This document shows, in pieces, positions 10,489-19,520 of a stretch of 52,228 nucleotides of DNA. How positions within the stretch are numbered: the stretch's first letter is position 1; each line of letters starts with the position of its first letter. The notes beneath the pieces are model-generated. The model was given only the letters and a program-made list of their open reading frames with translations. It made no database searches and was not told where the DNA came from. This DNA comes from Alphaproteobacteria bacterium (GTDB taxonomy: Bacteria; Pseudomonadota; Alphaproteobacteria; Bin95), in assembly GCA_026710105.1 (NCBI GenBank), contig JAPORR010000083.1, positions 1,289-53,516 of the forward strand. Direction: 5' to 3'. The position numbers and the translations under genes were made by a program.

Positions 10489-11929
10489 CCCGGACCAGAC
10501 GATCTAGCAGGCGTACGCCATAGCCTGTCGCACCCTTAGGCACAGTTGGACGCGCCTTGTCTGTCCAGGCAGTGCCAGCAATGTCGAGATGCGCCCAAGG
10601 CACATTGCCGACAAAGCGTTTCAGGAACTGCGCCGCGGTTATCGCGCCAGCTTCGCGTGGGCCGATATTCTTCATGTCCGCAATCTGCGATTTTAGCATC
10701 TTGTCGTAGGTGTTATGAAGCGGGAATCGCCACAGTTTCTCGTCCACCGCCTCGCCCGCCGCAACGAGCGAGGCGGCCAGCTTGTCGTCATTGGAGAACA
10801 TACCGGCATATTCATGGGCGAGCGCCATCACCATGGCGCCGGTCAGCGTCGCCAGATCAACGACGGCGTGTGGCTTGAAGCGTTCGATGACGTAAGCCAG
10901 CAAGTCCGCGAGAACGAGGCGACCTTCAGCGTCGGTGTTGATGACCTCTACCGTCTGTCCCGAATAACTGGTAACGACATCACCAGGCCGCTGCGCGGTC
11001 GCCGAGGGCATGTTCTCTACCAAGCCGACAATGCCGACGACATTTGCGGCCGCCTTGCGTCCGGCAATCGCTCTCATCGCCCCGGCTACGGCGGCTGACC
11101 CGCCCATGTCCCACTTCATCTCTTCCATGCCGCTACTGGGCTTGATCGAGATGCCGCCGGTGTCGAAGGTCACGCCCTTGCCGACGAGAACGATTGGCGG
11201 TCCGTCGGCACCTGACCAATGCATGACGACCACTCGGGCTTCGCGCGCGCTGCCCTGGGCCACCCCGAGCAGGGTGGCCATTTTCAGCTCTTCGAGCGCC
11301 GCGTGATCAAACACTTCCACCGAAACGCCAACTGATTCCAGGTCACGAAGCCCTTCCGCATAGGTTTCGGGATAGAGGACATTGCCGGGTTCCGAGACGA
11401 AATCTCGCGCGAAAGCGACGGCTTCGACAATTCTGGCACCATCCCGCTCGTAGGATTTGTGTGCGGCCTCGAAATCAGATGACGCAATCGTGAGTTCGGC
11501 CAGGGTTGGCTTCTCCTTGTCCTGGAGTTGCGTGCGATATTTGTCGAAGCGGTAAGAGGCGAGGGCGGCGCCTAGGCCAGCAGCTGCCGCGGATTCGGCC
11601 AGGGGCCAGAAGAGAACCCCCGACTCTGAGCCTGATGTCGCGAGCGCGGTATAGACCGTGCCGCCGATATCCTCGGCAAGCCGCACATCCAAGCCCTCTC
11701 CCGATCCAACCAGCAAAACTCGATCGACATTGAGGCCGGGGGGAGCGACTACTTCCAACGTGGCCTTCGCTTCGCCATCGAAGTGAGATGCCGCTATTGC
11801 CTTCGATAGCGCACCAGATGTGGCGTGGTCCGCCTCGGCTGCCATGCCGTCCAGAACCCCACCCTTCGCAATAGTCAGCACCAAAGCCCCCGAAGCAGGC
11901 AAAACGGGAGCAGCGAACGAAATCTTCAT
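10472..11929 (-). CDS. pepA: leucyl aminopeptidase (M17)
   Basis: 485 residues. It is a hexameric cytosolic aminopeptidase with two metal ions that releases N-terminal residues from peptides. The N-terminal macrodomain-like region is followed by the catalytic domain with VGKGVTFDTGGISIKPS, MKWDMGGSAAV and the signature NTDAEGRL, which together supply the metal ligands and catalytic Lys/Arg. The ATG at 11929 has GAGGG six bases upstream; an in-frame start four codons earlier is less likely. It is divergent from lptF, with 54 bases between the starts, and overlaps holC downstream. Confidence 0.95.
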   Translation of the reverse strand: MKISFAAPVLPASGALVLTIAKGGVLDGMAAEADHATSGALSKAIAASHFDGEAKATLEVVAPPGLNVDRVLLVGSGEGLDVRLAEDIGGTVYTALATSGSESGVLFWPLAESAAAAGLGAALASYRFDKYRTQLQDKEKPTLAELTIASSDFEAAHKSYERDGARIVEAVAFARDFVSEPGNVLYPETYAEGLRDLESVGVSVEVFDHAALEELKMATLLGVAQGSAREARVVVMHWSGADGPPIVLVGKGVTFDTGGISIKPSSGMEEMKWDMGGSAAVAGAMRAIAGRKAAANVVGIVGLVENMPSATAQRPGDVVTSYSGQTVEVINTDAEGRLVLADLLAYVIERFKPHAVVDLATLTGAMVMALAHEYAGMFSNDDKLAASLVAAGEAVDEKLWRFPLHNTYDKMLKSQIADMKNIGPREAGAITAAQFLKRFVGNVPWAHLDIAGTAWTDKARPTVPKGATGYGVRLLDRLVRDVYES

Positions 11930-11983
11930 CGGAACCCTCATGTGGCTTGTCTGATTTCCGGTAAAGCAGCATACAGACGGATA

Positions 11984-13075
11984 ATGCGCCAGACTGATCT
12001 TTACCTCCTGCGACGCCTGCTTGTCGCACTGGGCGCGGCGACTGGGGCTCTCTGCCCGCTGCTGTTGCTGGCGACAGCAGCGCGTTTCGTCGATGACATC
12101 GTAGAACGCGGCGTTGCCGTTGAGTTGTTCATTGCGCTTGTGCTTCTCGCACTTCCTTATCTTGCAGGCGCGGCGCTGCCGCTGGCACTACTGATCGCCG
12201 TGGTGCTGGTCTATGTCCGGCTTTCTGCCGACAGCGAGACGATCATTATGCGGGCAGCGGGCGTCAGCGACCTGCGTCTAGCGGCGCCGGGGCTGCTGGT
12301 CGGATTGGCGGTTATGGCAATCGTTGCCTGCAATGCGCTGGTGATCGCGCCTGTTTCGGAACGCGAAGTCCGCAGCCTCCAGTCGAGCCTGAAGAATCGT
12401 TTCTCAGTCCTGTTCGTGCAGCCCGGCGTCTTCCGCCAGATCGGCCGGCACATGATGCTGTTCGTGCAGGACAGTGCCGGCAATGGTGAATATTCCGGTG
12501 TTCTGTTTCAAGACAACAGTGATGCCGGTCGGCGCATAACCTATATGGCCGAGAGAGGGACCGTGGCGATAGAGAGTGGAATCCCGAGGCTCGCTTTGTT
12601 CAACGGCAGCCGCCAGGAGATCGACAAGGAAACAGGCCGCCTGACCCTCGTCTATTTCGACCTCAATACAATCGAACTGAACTTGCCGACTATACCTAAG
12701 AGGACACGCAGCCGGCGAGAGCGAACCCTAGGCGAGTTGCTGGATCCTTCCGCCGAAGAAGTGGGAGAGCGAAGCGTCGCGAAGCATCGGGCGGAGGGAC
12801 ATTTTCGACTGGCAAGCGGCCTCATGCCAGGCGCAGTGACCGTCGTCGCGCTTGCATGCATGCTTTTGGGGGGCGAAAACCGCCGTGATCAGTCCTTCAG
12901 GCCGGCTCTTGCCGGTGCGCTTGCTTTCGGCCTTCTGGTCGGGGCTTATGCTGCAAAGGCGGCCGTAGCGAAGCTGCCAGCGCTTGTTGCACTTCAATAT
13001 GCTGTGGGGGCAGCTCCCATTCTTATCGGGCTCTTTCTTCTGGCGCGAAGCGGGCGCCGCCCTCTGTCTGCCTGA
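11984..13075 (+). CDS. lptF: LPS export ABC transporter permease LptF
   Basis: 363 residues of the YjgP/YjgQ family. LptF and LptG form the inner-membrane heterodimer that, with LptB, extracts lipopolysaccharide and passes it to the periplasmic bridge. It starts near LYLLRRLLVALG; three hydrophobic helices lie in the first ~130 residues, a beta-jellyroll periplasmic domain at about 145-270, and three helices at the C-terminus. The conserved early motif LPLALLIAVVLVYVRLSADSE contains the coupling region. It lies 11 bases before lptG, clearly in one operon, and is divergent from pepA. No lptB is in the window. Confidence 0.93.
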   Translation: MRQTDLYLLRRLLVALGAATGALCPLLLLATAARFVDDIVERGVAVELFIALVLLALPYLAGAALPLALLIAVVLVYVRLSADSETIIMRAAGVSDLRLAAPGLLVGLAVMAIVACNALVIAPVSEREVRSLQSSLKNRFSVLFVQPGVFRQIGRHMMLFVQDSAGNGEYSGVLFQDNSDAGRRITYMAERGTVAIESGIPRLALFNGSRQEIDKETGRLTLVYFDLNTIELNLPTIPKRTRSRRERTLGELLDPSAEEVGERSVAKHRAEGHFRLASGLMPGAVTVVALACMLLGGENRRDQSFRPALAGALAFGLLVGAYAAKAAVAKLPALVALQYAVGAAPILIGLFLLARSGRRPLSA

Positions 13076-13086
13076 GCACCCTGCCA

Positions 13087-14178
13087 ATGGAGCACTACAG
13101 CGTACTCTCTCGCTATCTTGCCTGGCGGTTTTTCGTCTGGGTCTGCGTTGTCCTGCTCGTGCTAGCGGCGTTTGTCTGGCTGATCGGCATGATCGAACTG
13201 TTGCGTCGCGCCGGGTCGCGGGAGGAGGCAACTGTCGCCATCGTGCTGGGGATGGCAGCGCTTAAGCTGCCGGCGATGCTGGAGCTCTTGTTGCCCTTCG
13301 CGGTGCTATTCGGCAGCCTGTTCGCCTTCGACCGACTTGTACGACACAACGAGTTGACGGCGGCGCATGGCGCAGGCGTATCAGTGTGGCGGATATTGTT
13401 GCCGGCACTGGCTGTAGCCTTTGCGTTGGGCGTAGGGAAAGTAGCTTTCTATAGCCCGCTTGCCGCCATTGCTGAGAGCCGATTCGAACGGCTGGAAGCC
13501 AAGTATTTCAGCAACGCTGCCCCAATATCGTCGATTTCTCGTTCGGGACTCTGGCTGCGCGAAATTCATGAAGGAAACCTGACAATTGTGTTCGCAGATC
13601 ACGTCGACAAAGACCGCATTCTGCATGATGTCGTGTTCTATCGTTTCGAGGGCTTGAGGCACTTCCAGAACCGCCTTGATGCCAGATCAGCGGCGCTGCG
13701 CGACGGCCATTGGTTGCTGAAAGGCGTATGGGATGCCGATTTGAGGGGCGTGTCGGACCGGCGGAATACCATGACGGTCCCCACGACGCTCAATTGGGAC
13801 AGTATCGAGAGCGGTCTGACGGAGCCGGCGACGATGTCGGTCTGGGTTCTGCCGGGCTATATCCAGGCGCTGGAAGAAGCAGGTTTCCCGGCGCGAAAGC
13901 ATCGCATCCGGTTTCACGCCTTGCTGGCATCGGTTGTCCTAACAGCAGCAATGTTGCTGATCGGGGCGACAGTCTCCATCCGGTCGCAGTGGCGAGGCGG
14001 AACCGCCGCAATGCTGTCTATGGGCATTGGTGCTGGCTTCCTGCTCTATATCCTGGCTGATATCGTTGCTGCACTCGGCTTGTCTGGACGGGCGCCTGTT
14101 GTGCTCGCAGCCTGGACGCCGGCTGTAGCTGCGGTGATGCTCGGATGCGCTGCGCTCTTGCATCTAGAAGACGGCTAG
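13087..14178 (+). CDS. lptG: LPS export ABC transporter permease LptG
   Basis: 363 residues, partner of LptF with the same architecture: helices around 14-35, 60-85 and 98-120, a periplasmic domain roughly at 135-260, and three C-terminal helices. The motif LPFAVLFGSLFAFDRL near residue 75 and HRIRFHALLAS near residue 275 are typical of LptG. The start is ATG 13087. The next gene, surA, begins only 43 bases after the stop. In most alphaproteobacteria lptD stands here; it is absent. Confidence 0.93.
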   Translation: MEHYSVLSRYLAWRFFVWVCVVLLVLAAFVWLIGMIELLRRAGSREEATVAIVLGMAALKLPAMLELLLPFAVLFGSLFAFDRLVRHNELTAAHGAGVSVWRILLPALAVAFALGVGKVAFYSPLAAIAESRFERLEAKYFSNAAPISSISRSGLWLREIHEGNLTIVFADHVDKDRILHDVVFYRFEGLRHFQNRLDARSAALRDGHWLLKGVWDADLRGVSDRRNTMTVPTTLNWDSIESGLTEPATMSVWVLPGYIQALEEAGFPARKHRIRFHALLASVVLTAAMLLIGATVSIRSQWRGGTAAMLSMGIGAGFLLYILADIVAALGLSGRAPVVLAAWTPAVAAVMLGCAALLHLEDG

Positions 14179-14221
14179 CGGCATAACTGCACGCGTTCAG
14201 GATCGAGCGGGAAGGGCGAAG

Positions 14222-15169
14222 ATGCGGTGTGTATGCCTGCGGTTTGTCTTGCTTGTGTGCGGCCTCGCTGTTTGTGGTGCCGCACACGCGCAGCAGGCAG
14301 GCCGAATCGTGGCGGTTGTCAATGACGACGTTATTACCCAATACGACCTGGTGGCACGGCTCGGCATCGCGCTGGCTTCGTCGAATGTCCAAGACACACC
14401 GGAGGTTCGCCGCCGGCTGGGATCGCAAGTCCTGCGGACGCTTATGGATGAGCGCTTGCAAAGCCAGGAAGCGGCGCGTTTAGGAGTCCGTGTGAGCGGG
14501 CACGAAATCACCCAGCAAATCGAGGATATCGAGAACCGAAACAATCTTGGGTCCGGAGGACTGGGTCGTTTTTTCCAAGATAACGGGCTCGATATGGAAG
14601 CATTGAAGGAGCATCTGAGGGTCGAGGTCGCCTGGAACAAGATGCTGGCTGGGCAGATTGCGCCGCGTATCGAAGTCGGAGCGGACGAAATCGATGCACA
14701 CCTTGCAGAACGACGCGCCGCTGTCGGCTCGACTGAATATGTCGTTTCGGAAATCTTTCTAGAACTGGACAACCCGGAGAACGAAAGCGAAGTCCGCGCC
14801 GCCGCAGACGGGATTGCAGCGCAGTTGCGCGCAGGGGTCTCCTTTTCGGGGCTGGCCCAGCAATTTTCCCAATCTACATCCGCGGCACTAGGCGGCGATC
14901 TCGGGCGCGTGCGGGCCGGGCAACTCGATGCTCGCCTGGAAGCCGCGCTGGACACATTGGTGCCGAATAGCATTTCCCCCCCGATCCGCCTTGAGAACGG
15001 GTTTTACATATTGCTACTTCGCGAGCGAAGCGTTGTCGAAAGCCCGTCAGCGGACGCTGGCGAGCGTGCTGAGATTGAACGGCAATTGCGTCTGGAGCGC
15101 ATGAACCGGCGGGCGGACCGCTATTTGCAGGATCTGCGCCGGACAGCATTGATATTCCGCCGGGGATGA
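14222..15169 (+). CDS. surA: SurA-type periplasmic chaperone / peptidyl-prolyl isomerase
   Basis: 315 residues with a clear signal peptide (hydrophobic run, cleavage after AAHAQ near residue 24). The SurA N-terminal domain follows (RIVAVVNDDVITQYDLVAR, the family hallmark). One parvulin domain lies at about 180-280, with YVVSEIFLEL and ALGGDLGRVRAGQL. SurA escorts outer-membrane beta-barrel proteins, LptD among them. The E. coli protein has two parvulin domains; this one has one, as is frequent in alphaproteobacteria. ATG 14222 has AAGGG upstream. It lies between lptG and pdxA in the operon. Confidence 0.88.
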   Translation: MRCVCLRFVLLVCGLAVCGAAHAQQAGRIVAVVNDDVITQYDLVARLGIALASSNVQDTPEVRRRLGSQVLRTLMDERLQSQEAARLGVRVSGHEITQQIEDIENRNNLGSGGLGRFFQDNGLDMEALKEHLRVEVAWNKMLAGQIAPRIEVGADEIDAHLAERRAAVGSTEYVVSEIFLELDNPENESEVRAAADGIAAQLRAGVSFSGLAQQFSQSTSAALGGDLGRVRAGQLDARLEAALDTLVPNSISPPIRLENGFYILLLRERSVVESPSADAGERAEIERQLRLERMNRRADRYLQDLRRTALIFRRG

Positions 15170-15173
15170 GCCT

Positions 15174-16148
15174 TTGCAGCCGCTGGCGTTAACTATGGGC
15201 GAACCGGGCGGCGTTGGCGGAGAGCTTGCGTTGAAAGCTTGGGAAACACCTAGTGTGCCGGCCTTCTTCATGGTGGGCGATCCCGACTGGCTATCGCGGA
15301 TCGACATGGCTGTGCCCATACGAAGCATAGATCACCCCAGCGATGCTGTGCGTGTATTCCCCGCCGCCCTGCCAATATTGCCACTTCCGCTGTCAGTGCC
15401 GGTGGAACCGGGCATGGCTGATCCCCGGCATGCGCCCACGGTCATTGCATCCATCGAGCGGGCAGTAGCTGCCGTACATAGGGGTGAGGCTTCAGCGGTC
15501 GTCACACTTCCGATCCAGAAGGAAAGCCTGATAAGTGCCGGTTTCCCGCACCCGGGGCATACCGAATTCCTGGCGGCACTGACTGGTACCCGACGGTCGG
15601 TCATGATGCTGGTCTGTAAGGATCTGCGGACCGTCCCGATGACTGTGCATATTCCGCTCTCGGAAGTTCCGTACCAGTTGACGACAGGTCTTGTAGAGGA
15701 GACGGCGCGAATCGTTGCAGACGCTTTGCGAGCCGATTTCGGCATCATCGCGCCGCGTCTGGCCCTCGCCGGCCTGAACCCCCATGCCGGCGAGGAAGGC
15801 GCGCTGGGTAAGGAAGAAGGCGCCATGCTGGTTCCAGCGGCGGCCAAACTCAGGCGCGAAGGAATTGATATCAGCGGCCCCCTCCCGGCAGACACGCTCT
15901 TCCACAGCGAAGCTCGAACCCATTATGATGTCGTGCTTTGTGCTTATCATGACCAGGCGCTTATCCCGGCGAAGATGCTCGACTTCTACAATGCAGTGAA
16001 TGTCACGCTCGGCCTCCCGATCGTAAGAACCTCGCCCGACCACGGAACGGCACTCAATATCGTCGGTACTGGCCGTGCGCGGCCCGACAGTCTGATTGCA
16101 GCCCTGAAACTGGCGCGTGACATGGCAGAGCGTCGTCAAAGTGTCTGA
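15174..16148 (+). CDS. pdxA: 4-hydroxythreonine-4-phosphate dehydrogenase
   Basis: 324 residues. PdxA oxidises 4-phosphohydroxy-L-threonine in the DXP-dependent pyridoxal phosphate pathway. Key blocks are LALTMGEPGGVGGEL, PGHTEFLA with a metal-binding histidine, GLNPHAGEEG, AYHDQALIPAK and RTSPDHGTAL, covering all divalent-metal ligands. The start is probably TTG 15174, four bases after the surA stop; no ATG fits before the first conserved residues. Its end overlaps rsmA by eight bases. Confidence 0.94.
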   Translation: MQPLALTMGEPGGVGGELALKAWETPSVPAFFMVGDPDWLSRIDMAVPIRSIDHPSDAVRVFPAALPILPLPLSVPVEPGMADPRHAPTVIASIERAVAAVHRGEASAVVTLPIQKESLISAGFPHPGHTEFLAALTGTRRSVMMLVCKDLRTVPMTVHIPLSEVPYQLTTGLVEETARIVADALRADFGIIAPRLALAGLNPHAGEEGALGKEEGAMLVPAAAKLRREGIDISGPLPADTLFHSEARTHYDVVLCAYHDQALIPAKMLDFYNAVNVTLGLPIVRTSPDHGTALNIVGTGRARPDSLIAALKLARDMAERRQSV

Positions 16149-16956
16149 CGGCAACCTACCGCGCCCACAGGACCTGATCTGGCGCTACAGACTAGATGCT
16201 CGGCGCGCGCTTGGTCAGCATTTCCTGCTTGATCCCGGCATTGCAAACCGCATTGCCCGCGCGGGCGGCCCCCTGGAAGGGCGGACGGTGGTTGAGATCG
16301 GCCCCGGCCCCGGCGGCCTGACACGCGCGCTGCTTGAGGCCGGTGCAGAACGGGTTGTCGCCATCGAGCGCGATGCCCGATGTGTCAAGGCGCTGGCGGA
16401 GCTGGCCGCGGCCAGCGGCGGACGGCTCCGGGTGCTGGCGGCTGATGCACTGAATGTCGATGTAACCACGCTTGGGCCCGCGCCAGTCAAGCTCATCGCC
16501 AACCTGCCGTATAATATCGCGACGCCGCTATTGATCGGTTGGCTGCGCTGTATGGATGGGATCGAGTCCATGATCCTGATGTTCCAGAAGGAGGTCGCCG
16601 ACCGCCTGCTAGCATTACCCGGCAGCAAGGCGCGGGGTCGACTGTCGATCCTTGCGCAGTGGCGTGCCGAAATTCGTCGATGCTTCGACCTGCCGCCTGA
16701 CGTCTTTTCGCCGCCGCCAAAAGTTTTTTCCAGCGTGGTCGCGTTAACGCCGCACCTGTCACCTCTTTCGGCAGCCTTGGGCGATCTAGAACTGGTCACG
16801 GCCCGTGCGTTTGGGGGGCGGCGGAAGATGCTTCGTCGCACGCTCGGCGACCTTCCCGTCCGCGCGGGCTTGGACGACACTCTGCGTCCCGAACGATTGA
16901 CGGTGGAAGATTTCTGTGCGCTCGCGCGTATGCTGCGGACGCAGGCCCTAGAATGA
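16141..16956 (+). CDS. rsmA: 16S rRNA (adenine(1518)-N6/adenine(1519)-N6)-dimethyltransferase RsmA/KsgA
   Basis: 271 residues. It dimethylates two adjacent adenines in helix 45 of 16S rRNA as a late checkpoint of 30S assembly. Motifs: ARRALGQHFLLD, VVEIGPGPGGLTRALL (SAM motif I), VVAIERDARC, and NLPYNIATPLL (motif IV, the catalytic N-L-P-Y). The C-terminal helical domain has RRKMLRRTL. GTG 16141 gives the N-terminus expected for alphaproteobacteria; an in-frame ATG at 16117 lies deeper inside pdxA. It is the last gene of the lptF-rsmA operon. Confidence 0.95.
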   Translation: MSDGNLPRPQDLIWRYRLDARRALGQHFLLDPGIANRIARAGGPLEGRTVVEIGPGPGGLTRALLEAGAERVVAIERDARCVKALAELAAASGGRLRVLAADALNVDVTTLGPAPVKLIANLPYNIATPLLIGWLRCMDGIESMILMFQKEVADRLLALPGSKARGRLSILAQWRAEIRRCFDLPPDVFSPPPKVFSSVVALTPHLSPLSAALGDLELVTARAFGGRRKMLRRTLGDLPVRAGLDDTLRPERLTVEDFCALARMLRTQALE

Positions 16957-17027
16957 CAATATGGCCTGTGGCCAGCCCTTTTGGGCCTTGGTCCAGATTG
17001 CATCCAATAATCGCTGGTGATCATTAT

Positions 17028-17639
17028 ATGAGCGCTGGAAATTGGACTATTCGTGTCCCGTGCTTGCCGACAATGTCTGTTTTCTTCATTGCCTTTATAA
17101 CGGCGTTCATTCTTCCGCCGGGATCGGCAGCAGCTGATGCGCGGTTTTCCCGTCTGTCCGAACCTGGCATCGTTGCGCTCATGCGTCATGCGCAAGCGCC
17201 AGGGACCGGAGATCCAGCGTCGTTCAGACTCGACGATTGCACTACCCAGCGCAATCTCGACAGGCTGGGCGAAGCGCAGGCGCGAGAGATTGGGGCGGCG
17301 ATCCGCGCCGCCGGCGTGAGCGTTGACCGGATTTTCACTAGCCAGTGGTGCCGCTGCCGCGACACGGCGAAGCTGCTTGAGCTGGGCCAGGCCGAGAATC
17401 TACCCGCACTCAATTCATTCTTCCGGGATTTAGGCCAGGCAGGTAAACAAACAGCCACGCTTCGCGAATTTCTGTCCAGCCTTCCGCTGAAGGAGACCGT
17501 TCTGATGGTCACGCATTATGTTAATATCGCGGCGCTAACCGGCCGAAGCGTTGCCTCCGGCGAGGTCCTACTTCTCAAGATAAAGCCCGATGGCGGGATG
17601 TCCGTCGTCGACGAGATCTTGATCGACATCCGAAGCTGA
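17028..17639 (+). CDS. exported histidine phosphatase family protein
   Basis: 203 residues with a signal peptide: a hydrophobic run SVFFIAFITAFIL and probable cleavage after GSAAA. The mature part has the branch-2-like histidine phosphatase motif LMRHAQAPGTGDP carrying the phospho-accepting histidine. The DDC...QRNLDRLGEAQAREIG segment, FTSQWCRCRDTA, and the second histidine in VTHYVNI complete the fold. Such periplasmic phosphatases dephosphorylate small molecules; the substrate is unknown. ATG 17028 is preferred because the next ATG (17073) would leave no basic residue before the hydrophobic core; the upstream ATG 16953 overlaps rsmA. Confidence 0.75.
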   Translation: MSAGNWTIRVPCLPTMSVFFIAFITAFILPPGSAAADARFSRLSEPGIVALMRHAQAPGTGDPASFRLDDCTTQRNLDRLGEAQAREIGAAIRAAGVSVDRIFTSQWCRCRDTAKLLELGQAENLPALNSFFRDLGQAGKQTATLREFLSSLPLKETVLMVTHYVNIAALTGRSVASGEVLLLKIKPDGGMSVVDEILIDIRS

Positions 17640-17668
17640 CCCCAGCGGCTCCACCCAAGGCGCGCCTT

Positions 17669-18952
17669 TCAGCCCAGGACCTGTGCCAGGTCGGCGATAA
17701 TGTCGGCGGCAGTCTCCAGACCGACGGAGAGGCGGACCACCTCATCACCCGCGCCGGCGGCAACCGCCTGTTCCTCAGAAAGCTGGCGGTGGGTGGTGGA
17801 GCGGGGGTGGATGATGAGCGAGCGTGTATCGCCGATATTGGCGAGATGACTCAGCAATTCTACGTTCTCCACGAGGCGTACACCCGCCTCGTAGCCGCCC
17901 TTGAGCCCAAAAGTGAACACTGAGCCGCCGGAGCCGCCGAGATATTTGTCGGCGAGCGGCTTGTAAAGGTTGTCGTCTAGCCCCGCATAGGAAACCCAGG
18001 CAACGGCCGGATGGCTGGAGAGATAGCGTGCCACTGCAAGCCCGTTCTCGCTGTGTCGGGCCATGCGCAGCGGCAGCGTCTCTATGCCGGTGATGGCGAG
18101 GAAAGCGTTTAGAGGCGCCATGGCCGCGCCAAGGTCGCGCAGACCCACTGCGTGACAATGCACCGTATAACCGAGATCACCGAAGGTCTCCCAGAAGCGC
18201 AGGCCGTGATAGGCGCCCTCGGGCTCCGTCATGGAGGGGAATTTGTCGTTTTGTCCCCAGTCGAAGCGGCCGCTATCTATCACCATGCCGCCCATCGCAT
18301 TACCGTGGCCAGAAAGGAATTTAGTCGTGGAATGTACGATGAGGTCTGCGCCCCACTCGAACGGCCGGCAGAGGAAGGGAGTGGCCATGGTGTTGTCCAC
18401 CATCAGGGGCACACCTACTTCATGTGCGATGTCCGCAAGCGGTTCTAGGTCGCTGACGACTCCCCCCGGATTGGCGAGCGATTCGCAGAACAGCACACGG
18501 GTTTCCGGGCGTATCGCGGCGCGCACCGTATCGAGATCGTCGAAATCCACCAGCGAAGCCTGCCAGCCGAACTTCGCAAAGCTGCGCGTGAACTGCGTAA
18601 CAGAACCGCCATAGAGCTTGTTCGAGGCCAAAAGATGCGCGCCCGGCTGCATAAGCGGGAAAAGCGCCAGCATTTGCGCTGCATGGCCGGAAGCCGCGGC
18701 TGTGCCGCCCCGTCCGCCTTCAAGCGCGGCCAAACGTTCCTCCAACACCGAGACGGTAGGGTTAGTCAAACGTGAATAAATGAAACCGTAGGTCTGAAGG
18801 TTGAATAGCGAGGCCGCGTGATCGACATCATCGAAGACATAGGAAGTCGTCTGGTAGATTGGCGTCGAGCGTGCACCTGTAGCCGGGTCGGGGCTGGCAC
18901 CTGCGTGGATGGCCAGTGTCTCGAAGCCGAAGGGTGATTTGTTTTCATTCAT
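17669..18952 (-). CDS. metY: O-acetylhomoserine aminocarboxypropyltransferase (sulfhydrylase)
   Basis: 427 residues of the Cys/Met-metabolism PLP family. It makes homocysteine from O-acetylhomoserine and sulfide. Visible are GFETLAIHAG, the PIYQTTSYVF block, IYSRLTNPTVSVLEERLAALEGG, CESLANPGG, VDNTMATPFLCRP, and HSTTKFLSGHGN with the Schiff-base K211. The length and the insert after the PLP lysine separate it from cystathionine gamma-synthase. ATG 18952 follows the upstream gene by one base, so it is translationally coupled to the CoA-binding protein. Confidence 0.93.
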   Translation of the reverse strand: MNENKSPFGFETLAIHAGASPDPATGARSTPIYQTTSYVFDDVDHAASLFNLQTYGFIYSRLTNPTVSVLEERLAALEGGRGGTAAASGHAAQMLALFPLMQPGAHLLASNKLYGGSVTQFTRSFAKFGWQASLVDFDDLDTVRAAIRPETRVLFCESLANPGGVVSDLEPLADIAHEVGVPLMVDNTMATPFLCRPFEWGADLIVHSTTKFLSGHGNAMGGMVIDSGRFDWGQNDKFPSMTEPEGAYHGLRFWETFGDLGYTVHCHAVGLRDLGAAMAPLNAFLAITGIETLPLRMARHSENGLAVARYLSSHPAVAWVSYAGLDDNLYKPLADKYLGGSGGSVFTFGLKGGYEAGVRLVENVELLSHLANIGDTRSLIIHPRSTTHRQLSEEQAVAAGAGDEVVRLSVGLETAADIIADLAQVLG

Positions 18953-18953
18953 G

Positions 18954-19436
18954 TCAAGCAATCCGGTGGCGTTTTGAGGAGATACGCTGCGAGTTGAAGC
19001 CGCCCCAAGAAAGCTCACCGAAGAGGCGCGCATATTCGATCTTCGGGCATCGGTTCATCACCACGGCAAGCCCTGCCGCCTCGGCGCGCTGGGCCGCCTC
19101 GTCATTGCGCACAGTGAGTTGCATCCAGACGACCTTCGCACCGATCTCAATTGCCTGGTCCGCCAGCAGGCCGGCGGCCTCGGAATTGCGGAAGATATCG
19201 ACCATATCAACCGGCTCCGGCAGGCCGACGAGGTCAGCGTGGCAAGGTTCGCCCAGAATAGTCTTGCCGCTCGCGGCTGGGTTGACAGGATGCACGTGGA
19301 AACCCTTTGCCTGAAGATACTTCATCACGAAATAGCTGGGTCGATTCCAATTGGGGCTCGCACCGACCATTGCGACTGTTCGCACGCTCTCCAGTACGTC
19401 CTTGAGATAAGCGTCAGTATAGCTGTCATGATTCAT
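18954..19436 (-). CDS. CoA-binding (YccU-type) domain protein
   Basis: 160 residues forming one Rossmann-like CoA-binding domain. VRTVAMVGASPNWNRPSYFV is the glycine-rich loop; KGFHVHPVNP, the DMVDIFRNSEAA strand-helix and GAKVVWMQL match YccU-type proteins. The biochemical role of this family is not established. ATG 19436 has GGAGG five to six bases upstream. It lies one base ahead of metY, a pairing repeatedly seen in alphaproteobacteria, so a link with sulfur amino acid metabolism is plausible (inference). Confidence 0.85.
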   Translation of the reverse strand: MNHDSYTDAYLKDVLESVRTVAMVGASPNWNRPSYFVMKYLQAKGFHVHPVNPAASGKTILGEPCHADLVGLPEPVDMVDIFRNSEAAGLLADQAIEIGAKVVWMQLTVRNDEAAQRAEAAGLAVVMNRCPKIEYARLFGELSWGGFNSQRISSKRHRIA

Positions 19437-19520
19437 GATGTCCTCCGGTTACATCACCTATGGCCGCTCGACAATCCCGTCGCTGCAGGCTTCATGAGCT
19501 ACAGGCTGACGCCGCCGGTC

